Source: Bos javanicus
Lineage: Eukaryota > Chordata > Mammalia > Artiodactyla > Bovidae
Direction: 5' to 3'
Length of the DNA: 64,000 bases
Assembly: GCF_032452875.1 (NCBI RefSeq)
Contig: NC_083885.1
Location: 65,889,625-65,953,624, forward strand
Under the pieces are notes generated by a model. That model was not told the DNA's origin and made no database searches. It was given only the letters and a program-made list of their open reading frames with translations. Shown in pieces: positions 46,545 through 57,837 of this stretch. A program made the translations under genes and the position numbers. Each line of letters begins with the position of its first letter. Position 1 is the stretch's first letter.

Positions 46545-47310
46545 CTGGTACCCATTTTTTAACGTAGCTGCTTGTTTCATAGCACTTTATATTATGCAGG
46601 TACAAGTTCTTTGTCACATGTGTAGTTTGCAAATATTTTTTCTTCATTTCTGGCCTGGGTTTTGACTTTCTGGATAAGTGATTTCACCAGTACAATTTTC
46701 AGTTTTATAAAGTTTGCTATTTTTTCCCCTTTTCTGTGGATTTTCATGTGATGTGTTGGAAATAAAAGTTTGTGGTCTACATGACAAAAGCCACAGCCAT
46801 GTCGATTTTCTTCTATAATTTTAAAAGTTTTATATTTTAAATTTGCCTTTAGACAACTTGGAGTGTCTTTTGGTTTGAGTTGTAAAGTCTGTTCCTACAT
46901 TCCTTTTGTGGTTCCTAATTGCCCTGTAGTTAGGTTGCACAAGTCCTGGGATAGTGGCCTCGACCCGTTTATTTCCAGAGTGTTGTGCCTCGAGCACGAC
47001 GGGCAGGAAAGACCCCGGCCGCTCTGCAGTGGGAGCGGGCGTGGCCTGCATTCTCCCAGTTGGCCCGCAGAGGGCGACAAGCTGCTTCTTCCCAGGGCCG
47101 ACCGTGTCTTCAGGCCGCAGGCTTGGCCCAGGGCGCAGCGGACGGGCATTAGGTCTCCTCAGGACCGGCCGGTGCTTTGGCTTCGGGAAAATGCAGGGCT
47201 TTGTCCACGCAGAGGGTGGCTAGGTTTCCTCGGGACCTTCTGGGAGGGACCCCTGGGAGAGCAAGGTGAGGCAAGGTGGGGTGATGCTGCCTCTGGGGCC
47301 GGGGGAGGCG
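46545..47310 (+). repeat. Array unit U7, displaced copy
   Basis: It starts 'ggtacccattttttaacg', then the 5' module and body up to 'gatgctgcctctggggcc'. Same strand as U1-U6 but about 9.6 kb away from U6. The 3' module is missing and replaced by CpG-rich sequence. Confidence 0.8.
47061..47079 (+). promoter_or_regulatory. CTCF-like motif in U7
   Basis: Identical 19-mer to that in U1, U2 and U6. Confidence 0.55.
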
Positions 47311-48059
47311 GCCACAGACGGCGACCGCCTGCAGACAGTGCTGCGGGCGCCCCTGAGTTCTTGCTGGGTGTCAGGGCGAGCGCAGGCACCAGGGCAGACA
47401 GCTCGTTCCCGTGGCTCTTGAGCAGAACTGGGGCACAGGGCTCAGTCCACAAAACCTGAGACGCACTTCCCGAATGGCAAGAGGTGGTTCTTCCACCTGC
47501 CAGACACGAAGGGAGGGGTGGCCACTGGGCCACCCTCACTCTCGGGACCTTCTAGGAGGCTCAGCGGCCCCAGTGCGCGCTGCGTGAGGCTAGGACGGGG
47601 CAGGTTGTGCAACAGGAGGCGCGGTGCGGGTGGCGGGGGGCTTCCTCCAGCTTCCTCGCGACCCCTCCTTTCCTCAAGGGTCTCGGAACGTCTCCCCTCC
47701 CCGTGACGGAGGGTAGTTCCCCAGGAAAGCTCAGGAGAGACTTGACCCCCAAGTGGGGCTGCTCACGTGGTGCCCACCCTCCCCCTCCAACATGCCAGGC
47801 CCCAGAAGGGGAGCCTTGCTCAGTAAGACCCCCTGGCGTGCAGTGGTGCTGCAGGGGGCCGCCCCTCAGGGCACGGAGCTTTAGGTCACGAGGAAGGTGG
47901 TTTGCCAGCTCTCCTCAGCCCTGCCACCACCCGCCTTGGGCAATTCACAAAAGCCAGAGTCTGCATCAGAACCGACCAGCCCAAAGTGAGCAGCGAGGCC
48001 CACACGGCCCGGACACTCCCATCGGATGCGAGCCGACCTCCCCAAGCCAGCAGGAGAGG
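47311..48059. other. CpG-rich segment without a recognised exon
   Basis: High CpG density, particularly 47310-47360 and 47570-47710, similar to promoter islands. I searched by eye for a KRAB-type first exon (ATGGCxGCx followed by GTAAAC) on both strands and found none. The 176-codon plus-strand frame at 47607-48137 has no recognisable domain. Confidence 0.45.
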
Positions 48060-48290
48060 TCCTCTCCGGGCAAGTCATTTATTTACTTCTTGGGTTACAT
48101 TTATTCCCAGGCCTATGTCCTCTTGACCTTACTGTGAGATGGTTTTCTTTCTCTCTGATGCTAATTAGTGTGTAGGAACACAACTGGTATTTGTGTACTG
48201 ATTTTTGTATCATGAAGCTTCACATACTATTGCTGCTTTTGGTAGTTGCACACGGAAATCTACAATTAGCACACCACTGTTTCTGCAACA
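48060..48290 (-). mobile_element. Old L1 fragment, antisense
   Basis: 'gggttacatttattcccagg' and 'actgatttttgtatcatgaag' are antisense L1 ORF2 3' text. Confidence 0.65.
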
Positions 48291-48834
48291 GCCAGGTCAT
48301 CCAGAACACCAAGACACACCACGCCCTTCGAACCCACGCCGTCCTACAGTCGTAAACCGCGTACCACTCTGGGGGAGCGGCCTGGGTGGGGCTTGGCCTC
48401 TGAAACAAGTTTTGACGTCTTCTCTAATTTCTGGCTCTTCGTTGACGTGGTTGTTTTGAAAAGAAATGTACGTAACTTCTGAACTCTAGAAAATTGTCCA
48501 CAGCAGTAGAATGGGCTCCCATTTGCATCTCACACAGAATTCAGCCCTGTTTTACACAAAGCAGAAACCCTCTGCCAGGGAAGTGGCACGTGACCTCCAA
48601 GTGAGGACATTATTTTGGTTTCTACATTATAATCCAATCCACAAAGCCACGTCCACTTCCACCAGTTGCCCCAGTTCTAGAGAAATGTCTTTCCCATTCT
48701 GATCCGTGTTTCTTTCTCTGGGACCACAGACAGATACTTTCCCTCCTTGTCACAGCCTTGATGGACTGAAAGTGCACCCGATGAGCGGGCTCTGGGTGGC
48801 CCTTTCTTACGGTAACAGGCATCAGTGCTTCATT

Positions 48835-49330
48835 AACTGTTTGTGACTAAACAGACATCGCACTTACCATCTGAACCATTTTATGTACACAGTCCTGTGG
48901 TATCAGCCACACGCATGCTGTTGTATAAACATCCTCAGCACCCACGTCCAGATCTTTCCCATTTTCACTGTTGAAACGCTGTACTCCGAACACAAATCCC
49001 CCTCAGTCTCCTTTGTGCCTTTGAGCTGCACGTCTCTGGATGCCTCCTGTATATGGAAACTTACCACGTTTGTCCTCTCGTGACAGGGCTATTTCACTGA
49101 CCATGCCTTTGAGGTTGGTACGTGCTATAGCAAGCACCAGCATTCCCTTACTTGTGAAGGCTAAATGGCACTCCTTTGTGTGCAGACCACACATGGTCCA
49201 TCCACTCATCCATCGGTGAACGCTCAGGTGGCTTCCACCGCTTGGTTGTTCTGATTCACGATGCTCAGAGTGTGGACATGTACCCACATCTGTTCCAGGC
49301 CCTGCTTTCAATCTTTTGGGTATGATTCTC
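48835..49330 (-). mobile_element. Old L1M 3' end, antisense
   Basis: 'ccatctgaaccattttatg', 'tcctgtggtatcagccac', 'gggctatttcactgacc' and 'ccatccactcatccatcgg' follow the order of L1M 3'UTR antisense text. 48291-48834 before it holds nothing that I recognise. Confidence 0.75.
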
Positions 49331-50032
49331 TCTGACCGGGTGTTTCAAAACTTTTAAAAGAACATTGGACAGACTTCCCAAATATCAGGTTCTATTTAAA
49401 GTTCTTCTGAATTCCAGTTGACTTTGGGGTGCTTCAAAGGGCCCTGGAGCATCTCAAAGAGAGACCCTAAACTAATTAGGTTCATTTGGAGGGTTACACT
49501 GCCTGGGAAACTGTCCGAACTTGCCGTTGCTTGTGTCAGAAGCAATCATGAGGCTGTCCCGTTTTATCACAGCCACCGCACAGGGAGAGGACTCCGGGCG
49601 TCTCCTGCTGCCTAGTCCCTCACCTCACACAGTGTCCAAGGAGTCTAAGGAACACCTTCATCTCCTGGCCCTCGGGTCTTGAACCCCACGCTGCCTTCCA
49701 CAGTGCCCAACTCTACTTTCTCCAGGGGTTCCTCTCTGCATCCGTTGAATGCCTTTCACTCCAGTCTCCTGGGCTGGCCGCTGCCCAGAAGCCCACGTTA
49801 TAATCTTTATAGACGCTCAGTCGCGAGGAATACACCCCAGGGTAGGGAAACTTGCTGTTGGCTCTACCCTTTATACACAACAGAGCCTCCTCAGGGAGAG
49901 TCCTGGCAATGCCCTGGCAGTGTGCAAACGTCCCTGTCCCCACCCACTAGGGACCAGTGAAAGGCCTGGGTCAACCAGAGATATCTGGTTAGACAACGGG
50001 AGAGTAGAGGATGCTCAAAATCCTACTGGGGG
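49331..50032. other. Unannotated segment, possibly ERV flank
   Basis: No coding homology found. It lies upstream of a gag relic and could contain a decayed LTR, but I cannot define ends. Confidence 0.35.
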
Positions 50033-50318
50033 GACTTCCCAGGTGGTCTGGTGGTTTAAGAATCCACCAGCCAAAGCAGAAGACACAGGTTCGATCTCTG
50101 GTCCAAGTAGATTCCACGTGCTGCGGAGCAACTAAGCCCGTGTGCCTCAACTACAGAAGCCACGCACCCCGATGCCTGTGCGCCCCCAAAAAAGAAGGCA
50201 CTGCAACGAGAAGCCTGCACACCACAGTGAGGAGAAGCCTGCGCTCCCTGCAGCTACAGAAAACCCTCCTGCAGCATCAAAGGCCAAGTGCAACCAGGAA
50301 CAAAGAAAATGTAAAAAC
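50033..50318 (+). mobile_element. CHR-1-type SINE
   Basis: 'gggacttcccaggtggtctg' head, CHR-1 body ('gctgcggagcaactaagccc') and weak A-rich end. Inserted just upstream of the gag relic. Confidence 0.9.
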
Positions 50319-50885
50319 CCATTAGGTTCAGAGGGAATTTGGACAGTGCTCTGACCCCTTCAGGTCAAAGCCCCCTGGTAAACGTTTCCCGGACACCGGA
50401 TTCCATTCTAGGAGAGTCCAGTTGCGGGTTCAGCATGGGAGGATCCCCTTCTAAGCCAGAAGAAACACCTCTGGAGTGTATCCTTAAGAACTGGAAGTTC
50501 TTAAAAACAGTTGGGCTAAGAAAGGAAACACTTAAAGTTTATTGTAATGCTGCCTGTCCTTTATGGAAGCTGGGAGGATGGAGAGGAAATGGCCTGAAAA
50601 TGGGTCTCTAAATTACAGTATCACCTTGCAATGGGGTCTTTACCATCACAAGAGGAGAAAACGGACCTAGGTTCCCTACGTTCAAGTCTTCAAGATCCTT
50701 TCCCCAAGTCCAACCCTACGTGGCTTTTGTAATTAGAGGCCTGGGGAACCAGAAAACACTCCTGACATCTAAGGTGATCCCCTTCGAAGCTCCCCAACCC
50801 TCAATGGGGAAACCGGCCTCCCCTGCTCCTCAGGAGCCAGCAGCCTCTCCAGAGCCACCTACTCCTCTGGACCCCTCCAACTGAC
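50319..50885 (+). mobile_element. Class I ERV gag relic
   Basis: A start codon at 50429 is followed by Gly-Gly-Ser and a 60-codon frame whose text (LECILKNWKFLK) resembles the matrix domain of gammaretrovirus-like gag. A stop at 50609-50611 ends the frame. A second-frame continuation contains a proline-rich tract near 50790-50880, like the region between matrix and capsid. No capsid, pol or env is recognised downstream. Non-functional. Confidence 0.65.
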
Positions 50886-51399
50886 CCCAAATCCCACTTC
50901 CCTGAAACCTTTCATACCCTCCGTTACCCCAGGAGGGCAAGCCAGTCCCTCCGTAGTAGGGGAGCTTCCTCTCGCCCAGGATCAGGGAAAGTGACAAATG
51001 GCGAAGGACGATCAGAGTGTATGTGCCCTTCTCTCTAACCAACTGAGCCCAACATGGAGACTAAGCCGATCTTCTAAGGAACCTAGTAAGTCTGCTGAAA
51101 GGTTTTAGGCCTGACTCTGGCCTCTGATTTAACCTGGAAGGATGTCCCAATAGTCCCACCTGCTGTACGCAAGGAGAGCAAAGCACCCGGACCGAAGCGC
51201 AGGTACGTACTGCCCGGCGTGCCAGGGCCTCCATGCAACACCCACTTCTGCCAGCTGTTAGGCCAGATGGGGAATAGGAGATGCACACAGACCAGGAGCA
51301 GTAAATGAGGCGGAGGCCCTGTGCCTTCCCTCGTGGCCGACGGGAGGACCGTGCTGCCACTGAGGAAAGGGGGAGACATGGTGGACCTGAGGTTCTCAC
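50886..51399 (-). other. Former intron 2 side of KRAB relic 2
   Basis: It lies downstream (minus strand) of the KRAB-A relic donor. No zinc-finger exon is found here or further down to 48 kb, so the finger exon is lost. Confidence 0.45.
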
Positions 51400-51524
51400 C
51401 CAGGGAGGTGGGAGTGCCCAGTTCTCCAGCATCACATCGCAGGACCAGCATCCCTGAGCCTCTCAAGGAGACCTTACTCCTCCCAGGAAAAATGCACGGC
51501 CACGTCTTCGAAGGTCAGGCCATC
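51400..51524 (-). pseudogene. Orphan KRAB-A exon (relic 2)
   Basis: Minus strand: acceptor TAGCAG at 51530-51525, then 125 nt opening D-G-L-T-F-E-D-V-A-V-H-F-S-W-E-E followed by TAA (51476-51474) where tryptophan is expected. A 1-nt loss follows, with C-W-R-T-G text in the shifted frame in place of the LENFAL region. The donor GTGAGAACC is intact. No first exon or finger exon can be attached to it. It is a paralogue of the other two KRAB-A exons in this window. Confidence 0.88.
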
Positions 51525-52720
51525 CTGCTATGACTATGACAGACGAAACCACAAAAGCTACACGCCCATGGAGCCACGATCCACTCTCCACCTCCCCGCC
51601 AACACCGACCCCATCCTCTTCCCACACTCCTCAACACGGAGGAAAACCAGGCCTGGTGCCCCTGTCTCTTCACTGGGTAAAGCCCTTGGCAGCAGGAGGC
51701 ATCTAAGCTCTGGGTGGAGAGAGAAGTGCGACTTCCACAGGACAGCCCCGCGGTGTGGCCACGGCCATGTAACCCCAAGGCAGATCAGCAGACGTGCGCC
51801 AGGCCCCGCGCCCAGGGCCACCGCGACCCATGCCCCTGGCGTCTCACTGCCCTCCCGACACTGGTGTTTCAGTCACTTGCCCGTAACCCCACTGGTGACA
51901 GTGCAATTCCCTCAGCATGTGGCCAGACACGTGACACCTGGCGGTGGCCAGATGCAATCACCAGCCCTTTACTGATCCCACGTTAACATGTGGGAGATGG
52001 CACGCAAGGCCACCAGCAGGCTGCACTCTGGAGGGTGGCCAACCACGCGGTCTGGGATGCAGTCTTTGTGGGATCAAGAGGGTTGGATGCCCCGCCTCCC
52101 GGAGGACGTGACTGGCTTGTTTAAATGACTCTGCACGTTTGTAGGGAACTGAAACTCACTACAAACAGATAAACAGGAACTGCGCCTGTTCCCTTTGATG
52201 AAAAGGGTTGTAAGGTTAGGAGATATTACCTGTGAGAAGAGTGTGGAGGGAAATGCACTACAGCCATTCGAGGGCATCCTTGTTTCAGCAGATCTGGGCA
52301 CCATGTCTATTGGCCTTAATTTGAAAACTTACAACTTGACAGACAGCAGCCAGAATATCACTAACAAATTCCACAGGAGCCAGGCTGACCACAGACTCCC
52401 ACAATTCCCCTTAGTGATGGCAGCCTCAAATCACTCTATATGCTGTCACAGAGAACCGAGTGTGATCTCAGATACCCATAGTCCTGCATTTCCTGTACTT
52501 GCTGTGCCCTCAGAAATTACAACCTTCCTCCATTCATCCAACTGTCATCCAAAACCCGGTGACACTGGCAACCCACCCCCGGTCTGGTGACTTCCACAAA
52601 GGACTGATCACATGCACTCGGCCGAATGAAACACCCACGACTCTGGCAAAATCCTCACAAAATCTTGGTGAGTCCACAAAACGGTGAATTCCAAGTTTCA
52701 GCCTAAGTATGTCTTTAAAC
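51525..52720 (-). other. Paralogous intron sequence of KRAB relic 2
   Basis: 52130-52260 ('actacaaacagataaacagg' to 'gtgagaagagtgtggaggg') corresponds to 59180-59300 of locus 3. 52480-52570 corresponds to about 59590-59650. This shows a duplicated intron rather than unique sequence. The 131-codon frame at 52195-52590 is not supported as coding. Confidence 0.6.
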
Positions 52721-52721
52721 A

Positions 52722-52804
52722 ATCCCATGGACAGAGGAGCCTGGTAGGCTACAGTCCATGGGGTCGCAAAGAGTTGGACATGACTGAGCGACTTCACTTT
52801 CACA
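52722..52804 (+). mobile_element. BOV-A2 fragment
   Basis: 'cccatggacagaggagcctg' to 'ctgagcgacttcactttc': the 3' half of an A-unit only. Confidence 0.88.
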
Positions 52805-52933
52805 TGTGCATAATTTATGGTAACACAATTAGTAGTCCTCATCTTTTCACAGATTCAGTGTTTGTAAACTTGCCTACTTGCCAAAACTGTGGAAACCCCT
52901 CAAATCAATACTTACATTTTTACATGCGTTCAC

Positions 52934-53157
52934 AGACATTCAGCTGTGTCTGACTCTTTGCAACCCCATCAACTGTAGCCCACCAAGCACCTCTGTCCAT
53001 GGGATTTCCCCGGCCAGGCTCCTCTGTCTGTGGGATTTCCCAGGCAACAATACTGGAGTGGGTTGCCATTTCCTTTTCCAGGGGATCTTCCTGATCCAAG
53101 ATCGAACCCTCATGGCTTGCATCGCCGGCAAATTCGTAGCACTCAGCCACAGGGGAG
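52934..53157 (-). mobile_element. Bov-tA SINE with internal duplication
   Basis: Reverse orientation. The phrase 'ctctgt(c)catgggatttccc' occurs twice at about 52991-53010 and 53022-53042, a roughly 31-bp internal duplication. Confidence 0.88.
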
Positions 53158-53289
53158 GCACCTCACAGATGTACAGACACACAAAAACATCTGAGTCACC
53201 AGTGATGCTCTGCCTTCTCATTTCAGCTCTCGTACTGGAAACAAGCACTCTTCCCATGATGTCTTTGGTGCCCATTTATGCTTTTTCTC

Positions 53290-53682
53290 GGTGATTCTGT
53301 GGTCCAAACAGGCCTCCAAGCCTGGTGCCTACGTGCCGCCTGGTGTTCCTAAGCACAAAGAATGTGCCGTAAAGAAAATACGTGATAGGTTAGAGTCGTT
53401 CAGTCATGAACCACTGTTGATGGCCATGCTTTCAGTGTTAACAAATCAACAGTATATAGTAAATGAGCTGCTTAAAAAAAAAAAACAAAACAGGAAAACA
53501 ATGTTATTTACTGACTAGTGGACAACAATTTTGTGACTAGAGGCTCTCAGGAAATTAATTCTGTTATTTCCCCTAGAAACAATGGTTGTGCATCTATTAA
53601 CTCAGTGAATTACAAAAAATGACTATTGTGAATGACAACTAATTGGACTTCAATAAAGCTGTTTTGCTTTTTTTTTTAAACA
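53290..53682 (+). other. Possible processed mRNA 3' end, unidentified
   Basis: A 75-codon frame (53291-53518, containing KPGAYVPPGVPKHKE) is followed by AT-rich sequence. An AATAAA at 53651-53656 lies about 10 bp before a T/A-rich tract. This arrangement resembles the end of a reverse-transcribed mRNA, but the parent was not identified and no target duplication was found. Confidence 0.35.
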
Positions 53683-53829
53683 AACTCTTAAAATTTGTAA
53701 CTTCCTAATTTACTATGCTTTACTATTATATATATGTTCTTGAAGTTATCCATGTCTACTGTAGCATTACGGAGTTGACAGGATATAATGCGGTACCTTC
53801 TCTGCATCTTTGTCTCTTCTCAGGTTGCC

Positions 53830-54140
53830 ACAACAAAACCCCTGATTAGATGGCTTCATGGGATGTACGTTCTCATATTTCTAGAGGCTGGAAGTCTAAG
53901 GCCAAGGTGCCATCAGGATTGCTGTGTCATTAAATGGCCCTGTCCTCTACGGAGACAAGCAAGCACCTCCTGGTGTCTGGTCTTCTTATAAGGACACAAG
54001 TCACACTAGGAGGCCATTCTCATGCCCTCATTTGTCTTAATCACCCATCTCCTTATAGGTGACACCTAAAAAGTTCCATTGGGTGTTAGTGCTTGCACGT
54101 ACAAATTTTGAGGGGCACAATTCAGTCTACAACAGACTGA
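53830..54140 (-). mobile_element. MaLR (MLT1-like) LTR, antisense
   Basis: 'gttgccacaacaaaacccc', 'ctagaggctggaagtctaag', 'cttcttataaggacacaag' and 'cacaattcagtctacaac' match MaLR LTR text read on the minus strand. Confidence 0.8.
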
Positions 54141-54194
54141 CCAATATTATATAACGGCCTTTATGCCTTGTGAACATTCTGGTACTTTGGCAGA

Positions 54195-55641
54195 CTAGGG
54201 TTAAAGGTAAAAGACCTCCATTCGCTAAACTCTAGGGTCTTTCTCTAATGTGAACTTTCTGGTGATTAATGAGGTTAGAGCTCTGGCTAAAAGACTTCCC
54301 ATATTCTACATCCATAAGGTCTTTCTCCAGTGTGACCTCTTCAATGCTTAATGAGGTTAGAAATGTCACTGAAGGCTCTGACACTCGCTACACTCATAAG
54401 GCCTTTCTCCAGTGTGAATTCTCCAGTGCTGAAACAGTGTCAAGCTATGGCTAAATGATTTCCCACATTGCTCACAGTCATAAGGCTTTGCCCCAGTGTG
54501 AACTCTATAGTGTGAAATGAGGTAAGATTTGCAGCTAAAGGACCTTCCATATGGCCTTTCTCCAGTGTGAACTTTTTGATGTTTAAAGAGGTTGAACAAG
54601 CTGGTACACATTCATCACATGAGATCTTAAACAAGTGTGAACTCTGTGGTGTTGGAACAGGTGGCTGAAGGAAGTAAAGAACTTCCCATTCACTGCACTC
54701 ATAAGGCCTTTCTTCAGTGTGAACTCCTTGCTGTATAATGATGTGAGAACTCTGGCTAAAATATTTCCGACATTCAATGCATTCATAAAGCTTTGTTCTA
54801 GTAAGAATTCTCTGGTGAGTTATGAGGTCAGACTTATAGCTAAAGATTTTCCCACATTCACTGCAATCATATGGCTTTTAACCAGGAGGAACTTTCTGAT
54901 GCATAATGATCGCTAAATAATTTTCTACATTCATCACACTCATGAGGTCTTACTCCAGTGTGAACTTTCTGGCGTTGAAAGAGGCCAGAGCTTTGTCTAA
55001 AAGATTTTCCACATTCCCCCCACACACAAGGCTTTTCTCTAGTGTGAACTCTCAAATACTCCCTGAAGATACAGTACTTTTACTGCACCTGTAAGATTTT
55101 TCCCTCGTGAGGACTCTCTGGTGCTGAACAAGTATGTGTTTGGGGCTCCAAGCTCTCACGCTCTCCAGTCAGTGACTTTTTACAGTGTGGAAGGCCACCG
55201 CACACTCTCCTCTGCTGTTTGGCTTCTCCCTGGTGTGAGGGGCCTGTTGCTGAAGATGTCCTGAGCTGCCCAGGAAGTCCTTCCCGACCTCCTTAAAGGT
55301 AAAAGATTTCCCTGACGCTTGGAATTTGCGACTCTTCAAAAACAAGGCTCTGTTCGTGCTGCTTTTGCAGTGTTTCTCGCCAACATGCCACCTGTGCTGC
55401 TGATACAGGTTTTCCACGAGATGAAATCGATTTCCACAGGCCCCACACGTGTGCAGTTTCTGCCTGTGCTGTATTTCCTGGTGTTCAACCAAGTGCAAAC
55501 TGTCTCTCGACACGGGCCCACACACCTCACACAGGTGTGCCTTCTGGGGAAACAGACCTGCTTTGAGGGTCCTGTCCTGTGGCATGACAGGCAGAAACGC
55601 TCGGCTCAGATGCTTCCTTATCCTCGCTACACACCGACAAC
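54195..55641 (-). pseudogene. Linker and zinc-finger exon of locus 3
   Basis: The linker frame 55641-55172 contains KAGLFPQKAHLCEVCG and SLHLVEHQE, the same spacer as in locus 1, and ends in TGA (55171-55169). About nine finger relics follow. The better ones are near 55020 (WGECGKSF...HTGVRP), 54870 (CSECGKIF), 54790 (CIECRKYF) and 54480 (CEQCGKSF...HTGERP). One finger reads ECSEWE, losing a cysteine, and another (54550) has lost its CX2C. Frame changes lie near 55060, 54920, 54690 and 54370. Confidence 0.88.
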
Positions 55642-57339
55642 CTGAAAGAAAGAAATGCTGGTGAAGTGCATGTTGACTCCGGTGAGAAGGGGTAACCTGT
55701 AGAAAAGTGTGTGTGGGACAAACCCAGAACAATCAGTGAGATTGTTCTGAGGACTAAAGACGTGGGGACAGGTTGAGAATGGTCTACTTAGCAGAATTGG
55801 TCCTCTAAAGATCACAGATCAGAGGCAGACTCAGGAGGCTAAATACACTGCCACTGTGAGACAGAAAGGGTCTATAAGTCCTTGCTCTGGGGAAAACGCT
55901 CAGGAGACCTGGGCGTTTGCTGACATGGGTGTGTTATGTAGAACACTGAGTTTAGGCTCTGAGTTTAGGCTCAGGAAAATGCAACCGCGACAGAGTGGCT
56001 GGTGTTCAATGACTTAAAAATTACGTGTGTGAGAGCCTCTGGGGTGAGGCCCCGCCCCGCAGACCCCAGCCCGCCGCAGGCGTGCAGCCCGTAGGCCCCA
56101 GGCTGGCCTGCTGCGCCCCCACCCCAGAGCGCCGAGCTCCGTGCGAGCTGCGGGTGTGGCCCGGCCGCAGCCTCCCACCCGGCCCCGCCCAGACGGGACC
56201 AGACCAGTGAGCGCCCGGCCCAGCCCCGCTCTCTGGAGCCCGACTGTCCCCCTTGCCCCAGCTTCCCCTAGGCCAGCTGTGCTCCGACATCGGATCGCCT
56301 CTCTTGCCTTGGGTACCTGCCCCTCCTCTGCTGGGGCTTTGCTGACTGGCGTCATCATGCAGGTCTGGTTCACATAGCAACGTGCAGGACAGCGGTGGTC
56401 AGGGCCCTCCAGGAGAACTGGGTGGAGGTGGCCACGGGGTCCCCGCTCCGCAGGGCCAGCTCCGTCGTGACGGCCTCTCCCGGATCTCTGAGAGGACGTC
56501 CTGCCTCACGGCCGCCGGGCTCTGTACTGTGAATCTTCCCGGCCCAGGCGGCTGGCTGCACCGCAGAGCCCACAGCTCCTCCCAGCCTGAAGCCGACCTA
56601 TCTTTTAATAAGCTATTCAGACAGAGTAGCCTGACTGCAGGACTTTAACTCTTGGGACAAAACAGTCGTTTACACCCGCACACACACCGGTGTGGTGTAG
56701 AATATGCACTATTTCCGGCCCAGTTTGGTGGGGGTGGGTGCCGGGGTGGAGGGTTGGTTTGGAATCCGGAGGGAGACCCCGACAGAACACGTGTCCACGC
56801 CGGCGCTCCCGGGTGTGCGCAGGCTCCCCGCAGAGCGCAGGCCGCGAGCTGGGCGCTGCCTGAGCCCCACCCTCTCCCTGCCCAGGTCGCAGGCAGGGGC
56901 TTCGGGAACAGGGGTGCCAGAGCAGGGGAGGAAGGTGGCGGTCGGACCTGGCCCGGTGGCAGGAGCGGCAGATGCCCGCCGAGGCCCCTCAGTTTTTAGA
57001 GGAGGCCCGTCAGTTCGGGCCACTGACCTGAGTCCCACGTGCGGGACTGCGGAGGGAGCGTTCTCAGAGGCGCTTTGAACGGAACGGGGCCTGGCTTCCC
57101 GAGGGGCCTTTTGTGCCATTTGCAGAACACTGTGCCGACCCCGCGCTGCCCTGTACATTCTCCCGGTGGCGCCTGGTCCCTGATCAGCGGTGGGAGTTTT
57201 GTAGATTGTACAGAAATCAGCACACTATTTTCTTGCAGCTTTCAGATTTTGCTAATCTGGATTATACAGCAGATGTAAAGTGTTTTAGCAAAATGGAAAA
57301 TTATGTGTGCAGTTATTAAGATGGGATTTCCAGAGCTGT
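55642..57339. other. GC/CpG-rich block inside intron 2 of locus 3
   Basis: 56040-57180 is CpG-dense, with overlapping open frames on both strands (up to 149 codons at 57158-56709 minus). No domain or splice-bounded exon is recognised. It could be an independent promoter island, but I have no positive evidence for a gene. Confidence 0.45.
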
Positions 57340-57830
57340 GGGGCCTGGACCCAAGACCAACAGAGCCACCAGCTCACACTGCCAGTCTGGGAGAGCTGCA
57401 GTCATGAGACTCCAACCCAGGAGGGCACAGAGGTGGGACTGCTCCCAGTGGGCCTGGAGGGCAGAAACTGAACCACTGAGGAGCATTCTTAAGGCTTAAA
57501 GTTCAAACAAACTTGCCCCAGTAAGTTTTGGACTTATCTGGTACCTATCACTCCTTTCTTCCTTCCCTTTAGAATGGGAATTGCTTCCTTCTGACATGGG
57601 AATGTCTATCCCATGCCTGTCCCATTATTATATTCTGGAAGCATACAACCTGTTCGGTTATACAGATTCTCAGCTGGAGACAAATCTGTTGAAGGATAAG
57701 CTGTATTTCAAGTCTCACTCACATCTGATTTAAATGATACTTAGATGAGACTTTGGAATTTAGAGTTGATGCTAGAACTAGCTAAGATTTGCGGGCAGAG
57801 ATTGACTCTGAGTATGGGGTAGGTTTGAGG
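57340..57830 (+). mobile_element. MaLR/ERVL-like internal relic
   Basis: 'gaatgggaatgtctatccc', 'cacatctgatttaaatgat' and 'gatgagactttggaattt' recall MaLR internal sequence. Very old, with undefined ends. Confidence 0.5.
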
Positions 57831-57837
57831 GCCTTAT

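Noticed and set aside
52195..52590. 131-codon frame as a gene
   Set aside because: It lies in intron sequence paralogous to locus 3, where the matching frame is not kept.
56370..56573. Frame containing a TAVVRALQENW-like stretch as a LIX1-type exon
   Set aside because: Only a few residues agree, and there are no splice sites or further domain.
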